Made by a program: the position numbers and the translations under genes. 64,000 nucleotides of DNA. It comes from Microbacterium sp. STN6. GTDB lineage: Bacteria; Actinomycetota; Actinomycetes; Actinomycetales; Microbacteriaceae. The notes below the pieces were generated by a model. The model was not told the origin of the DNA and ran no database searches. It was given only the letters and a program-made list of their open reading frames with translations. This document shows, piece after piece, positions 1 to 9,301 of this stretch (positions within the stretch are counted from its first letter, which is position 1; the number at the start of each line of letters is the position of its first letter). The stretch is taken from positions 372,001 to 436,000 of the forward strand of contig NZ_JAPMIT010000002.1 in assembly GCF_026410545.1 (NCBI RefSeq), in the 5' to 3' direction.

Positions 1-1042
1 TTATGGTCAGATCCACACTCATTACAGCATCTGGACTGATACGACGAAGTCGTTTACCGACCCGGCCTTGGCGGCTAAGCTCCGTCGTGCCAAGCCTGGT
101 GACCTAATCATCGCTACCACTAGCGAGGATGACGTGGCCGTCGCCAAAGCAACAGCGTGGATTGGTGTCAAGGAAGTTGCGGTCAGCGGTGATGCCTACA
201 TCTATCGCCACTCTCTCGACCCTCGGTACGTTGCCTATTTCTTCCAATCAGACCAGTTTCAAGGTCAGAAGGCTCGTCACGTCTCAGGGACCAAGGTTCG
301 TAGAATCTCAGGGTCGTCCCTCGCAAAGGTCCGGATCCCCGTGCCGCCTCTCGAGGTGCAGCGTGAGATCGTGAGAATATTGGATCAGTTCACTTCGCTG
401 GAGGCGGAGCTGGAGGCGGAGCTGGAGGCGGAGCTGGAGGTTCGGCGAACTCAGTACACGCATTACCGGAACTTGTTAGTTAGCAAGCAGCGCTTTGCTT
501 CGAAGGAGTGGGTACCGCTCTCTACAGTGGCCACTATTCGCACAGGTTCCAAGCCAGAGAATATTGTGAGTCTTGGCGAGATTCCATATATCAATGCGGG
601 TACAGAGCCTTCCGGATTCACAACCGCATCCAACGCTGCTGGTGGTGTGGTTACGATTCCCTCCCGGGGGCAAGGCGGCGCTGGCCACGTCGGATACCAA
701 GATGCAGATTTCTGGTGCGGGCCGCTGTGCTATCAGATCGCGAGCAATTCGTCAGCTTTGTTCAATAGGTTCTTGTACTTCTTTCTCAAGAATATTCAGG
801 ATGAAATAGTCGGGCTGCGAAAGGTCGGCAGTATTCCTGCTGTCAATAAGTCTGATCTTGGCGAAGTATTGGTTCCCGTTGTTCACGTCGATGAGCAGCT
901 GCGAATCGTCGGCATCCTGGACCAACTTGATGCGCTCGTGAACGACCTCAGCATTGGTCTCCCTGCCGAGCTTGCCGCCCGCCGCCAGCAATACGAGTAC
1001 TATCGCGACAAACTCCTCACGTTCGAGGACGCTGCGGCATGA
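1..1042 (+). CDS. hsdS: Type I restriction enzyme specificity subunit HsdS (5' end outside window)
   Basis: The S subunit reads the bipartite DNA target and docks the HsdM and HsdR subunits. The frame is open from base 2, so the start and part of target-recognition domain 1 lie upstream of the window. Both half-repeats end in the conserved helical motif: VPPLEVQREIVRILDQF near base 345 and VDEQLRIVGILDQLDAL near base 890. The linker after the first motif carries a 12-bp tandem repeat encoding LEAE, listed separately. The stop overlaps the hsdR start (ATGA). hsdM is expected just upstream. Family assignment is from sequence motifs; the target sequence cannot be predicted. Confidence 0.93.
   Translation, partial: YGQIHTHYSIWTDTTKSFTDPALAAKLRRAKPGDLIIATTSEDDVAVAKATAWIGVKEVAVSGDAYIYRHSLDPRYVAYFFQSDQFQGQKARHVSGTKVRRISGSSLAKVRIPVPPLEVQREIVRILDQFTSLEAELEAELEAELEVRRTQYTHYRNLLVSKQRFASKEWVPLSTVATIRTGSKPENIVSLGEIPYINAGTEPSGFTTASNAAGGVVTIPSRGQGGAGHVGYQDADFWCGPLCYQIASNSSALFNRFLYFFLKNIQDEIVGLRKVGSIPAVNKSDLGEVLVPVVHVDEQLRIVGILDQLDALVNDLSIGLPAELAARRQQYEYYRDKLLTFEDAAA
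398..439 (+). repeat. In-frame 12-bp tandem repeat in the HsdS central linker
   Basis: The unit CTGGAGGCGGAG occurs three times in perfect tandem, followed by a half unit, encoding (LEAE)x3-LE between the two target-recognition domains. In EcoR124I-type enzymes the number of four-residue TAEL repeats at this place sets the spacer length of the recognised DNA. A change in copy number here would therefore be expected to change specificity without breaking the frame. Confidence 0.9.
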
Positions 1043-4000
1043 GTGAAGCTAAGGCAGTTCGCTATGATCCGATCGCGATCAGCTCGGAGAGCACGGTCGT
1101 TTCGGAGTTCATCCCTGACGCAGCGGGGTCAACCGCATATCAGTCCGAGGCTGCACTCGAGCAGGAATTCATTCGGCTGCTTCAGAGTCAGGCGTACGAG
1201 TACCTGACTATCCATTCCGAGGCGGACCTCCTCGGGAACCTCCGCGTCCAGATCGAAACGCTGAACGGTCTCACCTTCTCGGACGCTGAGTGGGAGCGTC
1301 TGCTGGCGGAGTACATCGCTGGGACGAACGATGGCGCGGTTGAGAAGACTGTGCGTATCCAGGAGAACCACATTCACGCGTTCAAGCGCGATGACGGCTC
1401 AACGAAGAATATTGCGCTGCTGGATAAGAAGAACATCCACAACAACCGTTTGCAGGTGATCAACCAGTATGAGATCGCCAAGGGTGATGGCAGTGCGGCC
1501 CGCTCCAACCGCTACGACGTGACGGTGCTCGTCAATGGGCTGCCTCTGGTTCACGTCGAGTTGAAGCGTCGCGGAGTCGATATCCGCGAGGCGTTCAATC
1601 AGATCGACCGTTACCAGCGTGACAGCTTCTGGGCGGGTTCTGGCCTGTTCGACTACGTGCAGCTTTTCGTGATCAGTAACGGCACCCTGACGAAGTACTA
1701 CAGCAACACCACCCGTCGCCAGCACATCGAAGACTTCGCTGGCCGCAAGCGGGTGAAGAAGACCAGCAATTCGTTCGAGTTCACCTCCTGGTGGGCGGAT
1801 GCGACGAACAAGCCGATCACCGACCTAACTGGGTTCACCAAGACGTTCTTCGCCAAGCACGCGTTGTTGGCGATCCTCACCCGGTATTGCGTCCTCACCG
1901 ACGACAAGCTACTGCTGGTGATGCGGCCGTACCAGATTGTCGCGACCGAGCGGATACTGCAGAAGATCGATATCTCGGTCAACTACAAGCAGCTCGGCAC
2001 CGTCGCCGCAGGTGGGTACGTCTGGCACACAACCGGCTCCGGCAAGACCCTGACTTCATTCAAGACCGCGCAACTGGCGTCTCGCCTGCCGAGCGTGAGC
2101 AAGGTGCTGTTCGTCGTGGACCGCAAGGATCTCGATTACCAGACGATGCGAGAATACGACAAGTTCGAGAAGGGCGCAGCCAACTCGAACACCTCCACCG
2201 CGGTATTGAAGCGTCAGCTGGAGACCTCCGAGTCGAAGATCATCATCACGACGATCCAGAAGTTGTCGACCTTTATTACCGCGAACAAGGGGCACGCAAT
2301 CTACGACGGCCACGTCGTGCTGATCTTTGACGAGTGCCATCGCTCCCAATTTGGCGACATGCACTCCGCGATCACGAAGGCGTTCAAGCGGTACAACCTG
2401 TTCGGGTTCACCGGCACACCGATCTTTGCCGAGAACGCTGGCACCGGCGGAAACCCGCAGCTGAAAACCACGGAGCAGGCTTTCGGCGATAAGCTGCACA
2501 CCTACACGATCGTCGATGCCATCAACGACAAGAACGTGCTGCCGTTCCGTCTCGACTACGTCAACACGATCAAGCTGCCCGGAGGACTATCCGATAAGCA
2601 AGTGTCGGCGATTGACACCGAGAAGGCACTACTCGATCCGGAGCGGATTCGCCAGGTCGTGTTCTACGTGTTGGAGCACTTCGAGCAGAAGACTCGCCGC
2701 ACCAACTACTACGCCCACACCCGCGTTGCCAACGTTGCGGCTGTCGCGGGCGGGCGCAACCGTGTCAGCGAGGTGAAGTCCAGTGCGCGGGTCAACGGAT
2801 TCAACTCGATCTTCGCCACTGCTTCGATCGACGCGGCGAAGCGGTATTACAACGCGTTCGCCCTCGCTCAGCAGGACCTACCGGAAGCGCAGCGACTGAA
2901 GGTTGCTCTCATTTACTCGTTCGCAGCGAACGAGGCTGAGGGTGGTGACTACCTCGACGAGGAAGCTTTCGATACTGCAACGTTGGATGCGTCGTCGCGG
3001 GACTTCCTCGAGGATGCAATACAGGACTACAACGACCTGTTCGGTACCAGCTACGACACCTCGTCAGACAAGTTCCAGAACTACTACAAAGACCTCTCCC
3101 TGCGGCTGAAGAACCGCGAGGTCGACCTCGTCATCGTGGTGAACATGTTCCTCACCGGCTTCGACGCCACCACACTGAACACGCTGTGGGTGGACAAGAA
3201 CTTGCGCTCCCACGGTCTGATCCAGGCGTACTCGCGTACGAACCGCATCCTGAACTCAGTAAAGTCCTACGGTAACATCGTCAGCTTTCGTGACCTGGAG
3301 CAACAGACGAACGACGCCATCGCGCTGTTCGGCAACAAGAACGCGCGCGGCATTGTGCTCCTGAAACCGTACGGCGACTACTACAGCGACTACACCGAGA
3401 AGGTCACCCTGCTGCTGGCGCAGTTCCCGCTCGGGCAGTCGATCATTGGTGAAGCCGCGCAGAAGGAGTTCATCCAGCTGCTCGGTGCGATCCTGAGGTT
3501 GCAGAACATCCTGACCTCGTTCGATGATTTCGAGGGCAATGAGATCCTCAGCGACCGGCAGATGCAGGACTACCGCAGCGTCTACCTCGACCTCTACGCC
3601 GAGTTCCGTAAGGACAAGACGGCCGAGAAGGAACGCATCAACGAGGACATCGTCTTTGAGATCGAACTCATCAAACAAGTCGAGATCAACGTCGATTACA
3701 TCCTGATGCTCGTCGACAAGTACCGCAAAGAACGCGGCGACGGCGAAGACAAGGAAATCCGCGCCGAGATCACCCGCGCTGTCGAATCCAGCCCGTCACT
3801 TCGCAACAAGAAGGATCTCATCGAAGCTTTCGTCGACCGCGTATCTGTCTCCGGTGAGATCGACGACGAATGGCATCGCTTTATCGCAGCACGACGCGAG
3901 GCCGAACTCGAGGAGATCATCGCGGGCGAGAAACTGCGCCCAGACGAGACTCGCGCGTTCATCGACGAGGCCTTCCGAGACGGCTCCATCCGTACTGGTG

Positions 4001-4146
4001 GCACGGCGATCACCGAGGTCTTGCCGCCCGCCTCACGATTCTCTGCCGGCGGCAACCACGGTGAAAAGAAGCAACGCGTCATCGAAAAGCTCGGTACATT
4101 CTTCGAGCGATTCTTCGGACTTACTTCAGGACGGGATGACTCGTGA
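1039..4146 (+). CDS. hsdR: Type I restriction enzyme subunit R (HsdR)
   Basis: HsdR is the motor and nuclease subunit of the type I complex: it translocates DNA using ATP and cleaves unmodified DNA away from the site. The 1035-residue length is normal. The N-terminal nuclease has the D...ExK pattern (Asp160, Glu174-Leu-Lys176, in VHVELKRRG). The superfamily 2 motor shows Walker A TTGSGKT (Lys336), DECH at 431-434 and the motif FGFTGTP. A coiled C-terminal region for complex assembly follows. The ATG overlaps the hsdS stop by four bases, and its own TGA overlaps the GTG of the small ORF at 4143. No frameshift or missing motif is visible, so the gene looks active. Confidence 0.96.
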   Translation: MSEAKAVRYDPIAISSESTVVSEFIPDAAGSTAYQSEAALEQEFIRLLQSQAYEYLTIHSEADLLGNLRVQIETLNGLTFSDAEWERLLAEYIAGTNDGAVEKTVRIQENHIHAFKRDDGSTKNIALLDKKNIHNNRLQVINQYEIAKGDGSAARSNRYDVTVLVNGLPLVHVELKRRGVDIREAFNQIDRYQRDSFWAGSGLFDYVQLFVISNGTLTKYYSNTTRRQHIEDFAGRKRVKKTSNSFEFTSWWADATNKPITDLTGFTKTFFAKHALLAILTRYCVLTDDKLLLVMRPYQIVATERILQKIDISVNYKQLGTVAAGGYVWHTTGSGKTLTSFKTAQLASRLPSVSKVLFVVDRKDLDYQTMREYDKFEKGAANSNTSTAVLKRQLETSESKIIITTIQKLSTFITANKGHAIYDGHVVLIFDECHRSQFGDMHSAITKAFKRYNLFGFTGTPIFAENAGTGGNPQLKTTEQAFGDKLHTYTIVDAINDKNVLPFRLDYVNTIKLPGGLSDKQVSAIDTEKALLDPERIRQVVFYVLEHFEQKTRRTNYYAHTRVANVAAVAGGRNRVSEVKSSARVNGFNSIFATASIDAAKRYYNAFALAQQDLPEAQRLKVALIYSFAANEAEGGDYLDEEAFDTATLDASSRDFLEDAIQDYNDLFGTSYDTSSDKFQNYYKDLSLRLKNREVDLVIVVNMFLTGFDATTLNTLWVDKNLRSHGLIQAYSRTNRILNSVKSYGNIVSFRDLEQQTNDAIALFGNKNARGIVLLKPYGDYYSDYTEKVTLLLAQFPLGQSIIGEAAQKEFIQLLGAILRLQNILTSFDDFEGNEILSDRQMQDYRSVYLDLYAEFRKDKTAEKERINEDIVFEIELIKQVEINVDYILMLVDKYRKERGDGEDKEIRAEITRAVESSPSLRNKKDLIEAFVDRVSVSGEIDDEWHRFIAARREAELEEIIAGEKLRPDETRAFIDEAFRDGSIRTGGTAITEVLPPASRFSAGGNHGEKKQRVIEKLGTFFERFFGLTSGRDDS

Positions 4147-4241
4147 GCGAGCGCGCCAAGATTAAGACCGCGAGCAAGCAGTTGGTCGCCATCGGCCTCG
4201 AAGGCCACGCACGGTCTGTCCTGGGTAGGTGGAGTCTGTAA
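4143..4241 (+). CDS. Small ORF (32 aa) bridging hsdR and the Gabija genes
   Basis: A GTG overlapping the hsdR stop (GTGA) opens a 32-residue frame starting VSERAKIKTASKQL and ending RSVLGRWSL. Its TAA shares one base with the ATG of the next gene (TAATG). It fills the space between two overlapping neighbours exactly. That suggests either a translational-coupling peptide or the remnant of a longer gene. It is basic and has no recognisable domain. Whether it is translated is inferred only from the overlaps. Confidence 0.4.
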   Translation: MSERAKIKTASKQLVAIGLEGHARSVLGRWSL

Positions 4242-6223
4242 TGCGGGTCGCATCTGCAACTGTGAGCGGGTTCCGACTGCTTGATGGAGTCACCGTCACG
4301 TTCGAGGAGTCAACAACAATTATCGTCGGGCGAAACAATAGTGGTAAGACTTCCTTCGTTGAGGTCTTCTACAAGTTCTTGGGCTCGGACAAAGGCTCGT
4401 TCAGCCTTGATGACTTCACACTTCGTCGCCTGCAAGGGTTGGCCGAAGCCGGAGCGCTGTGGAAGCAGGCTGACCAAGCTCGTGTGGACGGAGATCCCGA
4501 AAAGGCCGCCAAACTTGAGGCCGACGCCATCGATAAGCTCCCAAGCATCACCTTGGAAGTCGAGTTTGCGTATGCGGATGAGGACTCTCTTGCGCCGATT
4601 TCGAAACTCATACTGGATCTTGATCCATTACGGCACGACGCACTCTTGGTGTGCACCCTTGGGCTGATCCGCCCTCGTGAATTCTTGAGAGCTTTCGCTG
4701 AGTCGGGGATTGACGACATCAGTGCTTTCGTTCGAAAACGGATGAGTTTCTTCGACCGCTCCTTCCTCGCCGTGGACAAAGACGATCGCTCTAATGCCCG
4801 CGAACTAAAATTGAGCGAGGTGAAGGATGCTCTTCTATGCGACTTCATATACGCGCAGAATCTGTTCGACGATACTTCGCGAGATACCGGACACGGGCTC
4901 TCGAAGGGGTTTGAGAGTTACTATCGCGCTATCGCTAACACGGATGGGACTGTCGAGAGCCTCGAAACCGCTTTGGTTGACGTTGCCACCAAGCTCGATG
5001 GCGAGTACTCGACCTTGTTCGCCTCTGTGTTTGGGGACCTCAAACACTTCGGGGCAGGCCGAATGCCCAGCCTCCAAGAACTGAAGATAGTTTCTGAGTT
5101 CCGTGCCGCCGATCTTCTCAAGGGCAGCACAAAGGTCATGTACGCCCACGATGGTGGCGCCGACTTACCAGAAGCACACAACGGACTCGGCTTCAGCAAG
5201 CTCATTTTCATTGTCTTGCAGTTCGTCGCGTTTTTTGAGAACTACCAAAAGCGCCAGCCACGCTCGGGTATGGAGCTAGTTTTCCTTGAAGAACCGGAAG
5301 CACACCTTCACCCGCAGATGCAGTCTGTGTTCATCAAGAACATCAACGAATACTTGAAGTCCAAGCCCGACTGGAACGTCCAGCTGGTCGTTACGACCCA
5401 CTCGTCGCACGTCGTAGCCGAAAGTGGATTTAAGGCGCTCCGCTATTTCGATGCGGGCAAAAATGTACTCGAGATCAAAGATTTGAAGATGTTCCGCAAT
5501 GAGCTGGAGTCATCTGACAAGGACTCGTTGCGTTTCCTTGAGCAGTACTTGGAATTGCGCCGCTGCGACATGTTCTTCGCGGACAAGGTGATTTTGGTGG
5601 AAGGCGCGGTCGAGCGACTGCTACTTCCCGAGATGATTCGACGTGCCGCTTCCGATCTGAGATATCAGTACGTTTCGGTCATTGAGGTGGGCGGCGCATA
5701 CGCGGTGAAGTTCCGCAGACTGTTAGAGTTCCTCGGCGTTCAGACACTGATCATTACCGATATTGATTCGGCGGAGGCGAGTGGGCACCATAAGAAGACT
5801 GCCACCTCGACTCCGGGCGCGATCACGACGAATGTAACGCTTAAGGACTGGCTACCTCAGGCAGCGACCATCTCAGAACTGCTGGCAAAGCTCGATGCCG
5901 ACAAGGTGGACACCAGAGTTCGTGTCGCCTACCAAGTGGCCGAGACTGCGGGTGGCGCCGTAGGCCGGAGCTTCGAGGAAGCCTTCATTCTTGCGAATGC
6001 CGCGGAACTTGTCGCTGCTACGGAGCTTGCTTCAGCCGGTGTTTTTCAGGACGGCAGCGGTGCGACCTTGGGCGTGCCTACTGTGCTAGCCGATTCCTAC
6101 CGGATTGCGGCCGAGATTGAAAGCAAGTCGGACTTCGCTTTCGACATTTTGTCGCTACCGAATTGGGGTATCCCGCGCTATATCAAGGAAGGGCTTGAAT
6201 GGCTAGCACCTCCGAGCAAGTAG
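4241..6223 (+). CDS. gajA: OLD-family AAA ATPase/TOPRIM nuclease (GajA-like, Gabija)
   Basis: This protein has an ABC-type ATPase domain followed by a TOPRIM nuclease domain, the layout of class 2 OLD nucleases and of GajA, the DNA-cutting subunit of the Gabija anti-phage system. Visible motifs are Walker A GRNNSGKTS (Lys36), Walker B/signature VFLEEPEAHLHP near 347-358, the TOPRIM glutamate in VILVEGAVER (Glu454) and the acidic pair in LIITDID near 507-509. An in-frame GTG at 4229 would add four residues. ATG 4241 is preferred because it overlaps the preceding stop. The 660-residue length is somewhat longer than typical GajA. The stop lies inside the helicase gene (25-bp overlap). Confidence 0.88.
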   Translation: MRVASATVSGFRLLDGVTVTFEESTTIIVGRNNSGKTSFVEVFYKFLGSDKGSFSLDDFTLRRLQGLAEAGALWKQADQARVDGDPEKAAKLEADAIDKLPSITLEVEFAYADEDSLAPISKLILDLDPLRHDALLVCTLGLIRPREFLRAFAESGIDDISAFVRKRMSFFDRSFLAVDKDDRSNARELKLSEVKDALLCDFIYAQNLFDDTSRDTGHGLSKGFESYYRAIANTDGTVESLETALVDVATKLDGEYSTLFASVFGDLKHFGAGRMPSLQELKIVSEFRAADLLKGSTKVMYAHDGGADLPEAHNGLGFSKLIFIVLQFVAFFENYQKRQPRSGMELVFLEEPEAHLHPQMQSVFIKNINEYLKSKPDWNVQLVVTTHSSHVVAESGFKALRYFDAGKNVLEIKDLKMFRNELESSDKDSLRFLEQYLELRRCDMFFADKVILVEGAVERLLLPEMIRRAASDLRYQYVSVIEVGGAYAVKFRRLLEFLGVQTLIITDIDSAEASGHHKKTATSTPGAITTNVTLKDWLPQAATISELLAKLDADKVDTRVRVAYQVAETAGGAVGRSFEEAFILANAAELVAATELASAGVFQDGSGATLGVPTVLADSYRIAAEIESKSDFAFDILSLPNWGIPRYIKEGLEWLAPPSK

Positions 6224-7830
6224 TCGAGTGTCTTGAAGCACACCAAAGTTTTGTTGTTGAAGCGGGCGCAGGTTCCGGTAAGACCCGGACGCTCGTCGAG
6301 GCGTTGGCGTACCTTCTCGGCTCGCAAGCGCGGGAGCTGGTTACGAGGGGACAACAGATCGTCTGCATTACTTACACGAATGTCGCAGCCAACGAGATCA
6401 TGTCGCGCATTAACCGAGACCCGCTGGTTCGCGTTTCAACCATTCATGACTTCCTGTGGTCTCTGATTGCTGGATTTCAAACGGAGCTGCGGTCCGGCAT
6501 TCTTGCCGCAAATTCCGCCGCCGACCCAAAGAAGCAAATAGCTGACCTCAACCTTACCGGCGTTGCCATCGAGTACTGGCAATACCCAAGGAAGTGGCAG
6601 GAAGGCAAACTCCATCACGACGATGTGATATCCCTGTCCGCCTGGATGTTCTCGACCTACCCGAAGCTTGCGCGCCTCGTGGCAGATAAGTTTCCGATCA
6701 TTTTCGTTGATGAATATCAGGACACACACGCATCCACGATCGATCTGCTCCTGAACGTTTTAGTTGCCAAGGATCCTGACAAACTTACGGTCGGACTTTT
6801 TGGCGACCACATGCAAAAGATCTACAACAATGGTGTTGGCAAGGTCGACCATCAAGTGCTTAAGCTCATCCAGAAGCAAGAGAACTACCGTTGTTCGACG
6901 GCAGTAATTGGCCTCTTAAACAGGCTACGGCCCTCCTTGCTGCAAGTACCCGGGAGCGAGAACGTTGAAGGCAGCGCAAGGTTCTTCTGGACGACGGCCG
7001 GTGCGACAGACCCAGCCGCCGAGATTCGGGCACAGCTTCGAACTGAAGGCTGGAACGAGGCTGACGAGAAGGTTCTAATGCTTACGCGTCGAGGAATCGC
7101 GGCCGACCTCGAGTGGCCGAATCTTCTGGCCGCGTATGCAGCACGTGGAAGTCTGAGTGTTGATGACTTTTCCCGTCGCGACGATGAGTTCGGCGAGCTG
7201 TTTGCGGACATCGAGGAACTAGCTCGGGCGTTCGAAGACGGACGATATGGCGACTTCCTGGCGCGCCGCGCACGCGGGAGCGGACCTATTCGGAAGCACG
7301 CCGACAAGGAGGATGCAGTCGCCCAGGTAAACAAGTTGAACCAACTTCGCATGTCGGGGACGGTCGGCGACGTCGTCGACTTCGTTTGGACAGACGGGCT
7401 CCTGCGCAAGCCAAGCCGAGTTACTCGTTTGGAGGAACGGATAAGGGCTGCGGAGGACCCGGATCGGGCCGTGAAGGATCAGACCTTTCTCGATGCACTC
7501 CGTGCTGTCCCGTTCGTTCAGGTAATCAACTTCGAGCGATATCTAAACGATGAGACACCCTTCTCCACCAATCACGGAGTTAAGGGGGAGGAATACGAGA
7601 ACGTACTTGTTGTGCTGGATGACACCCTCTGGAATAACTACAAGTTTGAGGCCGTGCTCGCCTCGGACACTAGTAAGTCTCAGTACGAACGCAGCCTCAA
7701 TCTGTTTTACGTCTCCTGCTCAAGGGCGAAGCAGAACCTCGTGGTGCTTGCCGCCTCCCCGATGGGTAGTGCCGCACTTGACGGAGCAAAACGACTTTTC
7801 GGAGATGACAACGTCCGCGAGCTTGCGTAG
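6199..7830 (+). CDS. gajB: UvrD/Rep-like superfamily 1 helicase (GajB-like, Gabija)
   Basis: This 543-residue SF1A helicase pairs with the upstream TOPRIM nuclease, the defining gene combination of Gabija. In Gabija the nuclease subunit is restrained by cellular nucleotides and the helicase-like subunit acts with it during phage infection. Walker A is EAGAGSGKTRT (Lys28), motif II is DEYQDTH (171-177), and the late motifs TNHGVKGEEYENVLVV and FYVSCSRAKQNLVV are intact. The ATG lies 25 bases before the end of the nuclease gene, so the two are translationally coupled. The gene is convergent with the CBASS module, 124 bases from its last gene. A general repair helicase is possible but unlikely given the partner. 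Confidence 0.88.
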   Translation: MASTSEQVVECLEAHQSFVVEAGAGSGKTRTLVEALAYLLGSQARELVTRGQQIVCITYTNVAANEIMSRINRDPLVRVSTIHDFLWSLIAGFQTELRSGILAANSAADPKKQIADLNLTGVAIEYWQYPRKWQEGKLHHDDVISLSAWMFSTYPKLARLVADKFPIIFVDEYQDTHASTIDLLLNVLVAKDPDKLTVGLFGDHMQKIYNNGVGKVDHQVLKLIQKQENYRCSTAVIGLLNRLRPSLLQVPGSENVEGSARFFWTTAGATDPAAEIRAQLRTEGWNEADEKVLMLTRRGIAADLEWPNLLAAYAARGSLSVDDFSRRDDEFGELFADIEELARAFEDGRYGDFLARRARGSGPIRKHADKEDAVAQVNKLNQLRMSGTVGDVVDFVWTDGLLRKPSRVTRLEERIRAAEDPDRAVKDQTFLDALRAVPFVQVINFERYLNDETPFSTNHGVKGEEYENVLVVLDDTLWNNYKFEAVLASDTSKSQYERSLNLFYVSCSRAKQNLVVLAASPMGSAALDGAKRLFGDDNVRELA

Positions 7831-7954
7831 CCTCTGCCGCTATGTCCGGATGTCGCGGACGGGCGTTTTGGCTGATTTTCGATGGCTCGATATCCCGTGA
7901 GGTGTCGGGCACCGGTACGTGTTTTTCGACCGTCTTCTCGCCTTCGTTGGATCC

Positions 7955-9301
7955 CTACTTGATACGGACTTCTTGGTGGTCTCTCGCGACACAGACGCCG
8001 TCCTTGACGATGTACGCCTCCACGTAGTGCCGCCCACGATACGCGGTCGGTTCACTTCGGCTCAGGGTACCGCTGTCCTTTTCAATCTGCCCACGAATAC
8101 AGTCGGCACGAATTGCCTCGTCGCCGGTGTTTCGTACTTTCCAGTAGACCTCTACTGGTCCCGGTACGTTGTGCCGGATGCGGAACTTGATGTTTGTATG
8201 CCGCGGAACGACGTTCCCGTATTTGCTGAGTTCGTACTCTCGGAACCCTCGCCGTTTCGCGACTCGTCCCGTGACGTGAACTCGATAGCGGCTGTCGAGA
8301 CGAGTGCGAATGCGCCAGCGTCCTTCGAGCGTTTCGTCGGTGTTGCGCACTCCCTGCACGCTGAGATGAGCCTCTGATGCCTTCTTGACGGCCGTGTCAT
8401 ATGTTCCGAACTTGTCGCCGAAGAGTCGACGCCACTTGACCTTGGACTCCTCTGGGTCGCCTTCGTCGTACGCCTCTTCAATCCAACGTTGATAAACATG
8501 GATCTTGGCGCGGAAGTTGGCGTACTCGTCCTGATCCCAGCGATGGTTGTAGTTCTCGGTCGGTTCGCTTGGATCGTCGATGCTTGGCATGATCTCGTTG
8601 TCCTGCAAGTAGTTATCCAGGGTGCTGACGATGTTCTTTAGTGCAGTCGGCACGTCTGAGTACCTTGATTCATCTCCCCAGACGACTGCCTCGCTGACAC
8701 TGTTACCAAGCAGAATCGAGAGAATCACCGACTTGCAGCTGAACGTGTCTTTGAAGTCGCGCAGGTACTTCATGAGCCGGATCACCTTGACGAGCCGGCC
8801 GCTCGCGAGCCTGTTCTGTGCATCGAGCCACTCGTTGTAGCCCTCAGGGTTTGTTAGCTCGAACCGATTCTCGGCACGGTTGGTGATGTAGTGCGCTCCG
8901 TGGCGCTCCATGTATGGAACGAGGTCGATGTGAAACTCGTTTGCGTAGTCAATTCGAATGCAGCGATCATGTCGGCTGACCATGTCGCGGTATGTGGAGC
9001 TACCGCGAAAGACCGTATAAAGCTCTTGGACGTAGTCCTTTGCCGCCCATTCCTCAATCTCATTCATTTCCAGGAGCAGGTCAGCATCGAACTCGTCGTT
9101 GGCGCGAACAGGATTGATAATTGCCCGGTGAGCGTAGCTGCCCTGCGGCAGGATGTCGATGAAGCTCGTCGCGAAGGCGTCCTCGCCCGTCTGAACGAAG
9201 TTTGTGATGGCCGTTACTCGTTCGTCGAGTTGCTTGATGCGGCCATCGCTCAGATTCACCTTGTTGGCGAGGAATGTATCGAAGTGCTTGATTAGCTTCA
9301 T
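7955..9301 (-). CDS. CBASS CD-NTase with AGS-C sensor domain
   Basis: This 448-residue cyclic-oligonucleotide synthase of the cGAS/DncV-like nucleotidyltransferase family should sense infection and make the second messenger that activates the neighbouring phospholipase. The active site is complete: Gly54-Ser55 in LPQGSYAHR, Asp72 and Asp74 in NDEFDADLLLEM, and Asp126 in EFHIDLVPYM. The C-terminal third, with IKFRIRHNVPGPVEVYWKV and ADCIRGQI, fits the AGS-C sensor domain found on SMODS enzymes. The ATG shares one base with the capV stop (TAATG), so both come from one message. No ubiquitin-like, HORMA or TRIP13 partner is present, making this a minimal type I system. The nucleotide product cannot be inferred. 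Confidence 0.9.
   Translation of the reverse strand: MKLIKHFDTFLANKVNLSDGRIKQLDERVTAITNFVQTGEDAFATSFIDILPQGSYAHRAIINPVRANDEFDADLLLEMNEIEEWAAKDYVQELYTVFRGSSTYRDMVSRHDRCIRIDYANEFHIDLVPYMERHGAHYITNRAENRFELTNPEGYNEWLDAQNRLASGRLVKVIRLMKYLRDFKDTFSCKSVILSILLGNSVSEAVVWGDESRYSDVPTALKNIVSTLDNYLQDNEIMPSIDDPSEPTENYNHRWDQDEYANFRAKIHVYQRWIEEAYDEGDPEESKVKWRRLFGDKFGTYDTAVKKASEAHLSVQGVRNTDETLEGRWRIRTRLDSRYRVHVTGRVAKRRGFREYELSKYGNVVPRHTNIKFRIRHNVPGPVEVYWKVRNTGDEAIRADCIRGQIEKDSGTLSRSEPTAYRGRHYVEAYIVKDGVCVARDHQEVRIK

Noticed and set aside
1-1042. HsdS start at TTG 68
   Set aside because: The frame is open and protein-like from base 2 (YGQIHTHYSIW), typical of the inside of a recognition domain, so the true start is upstream of the window.
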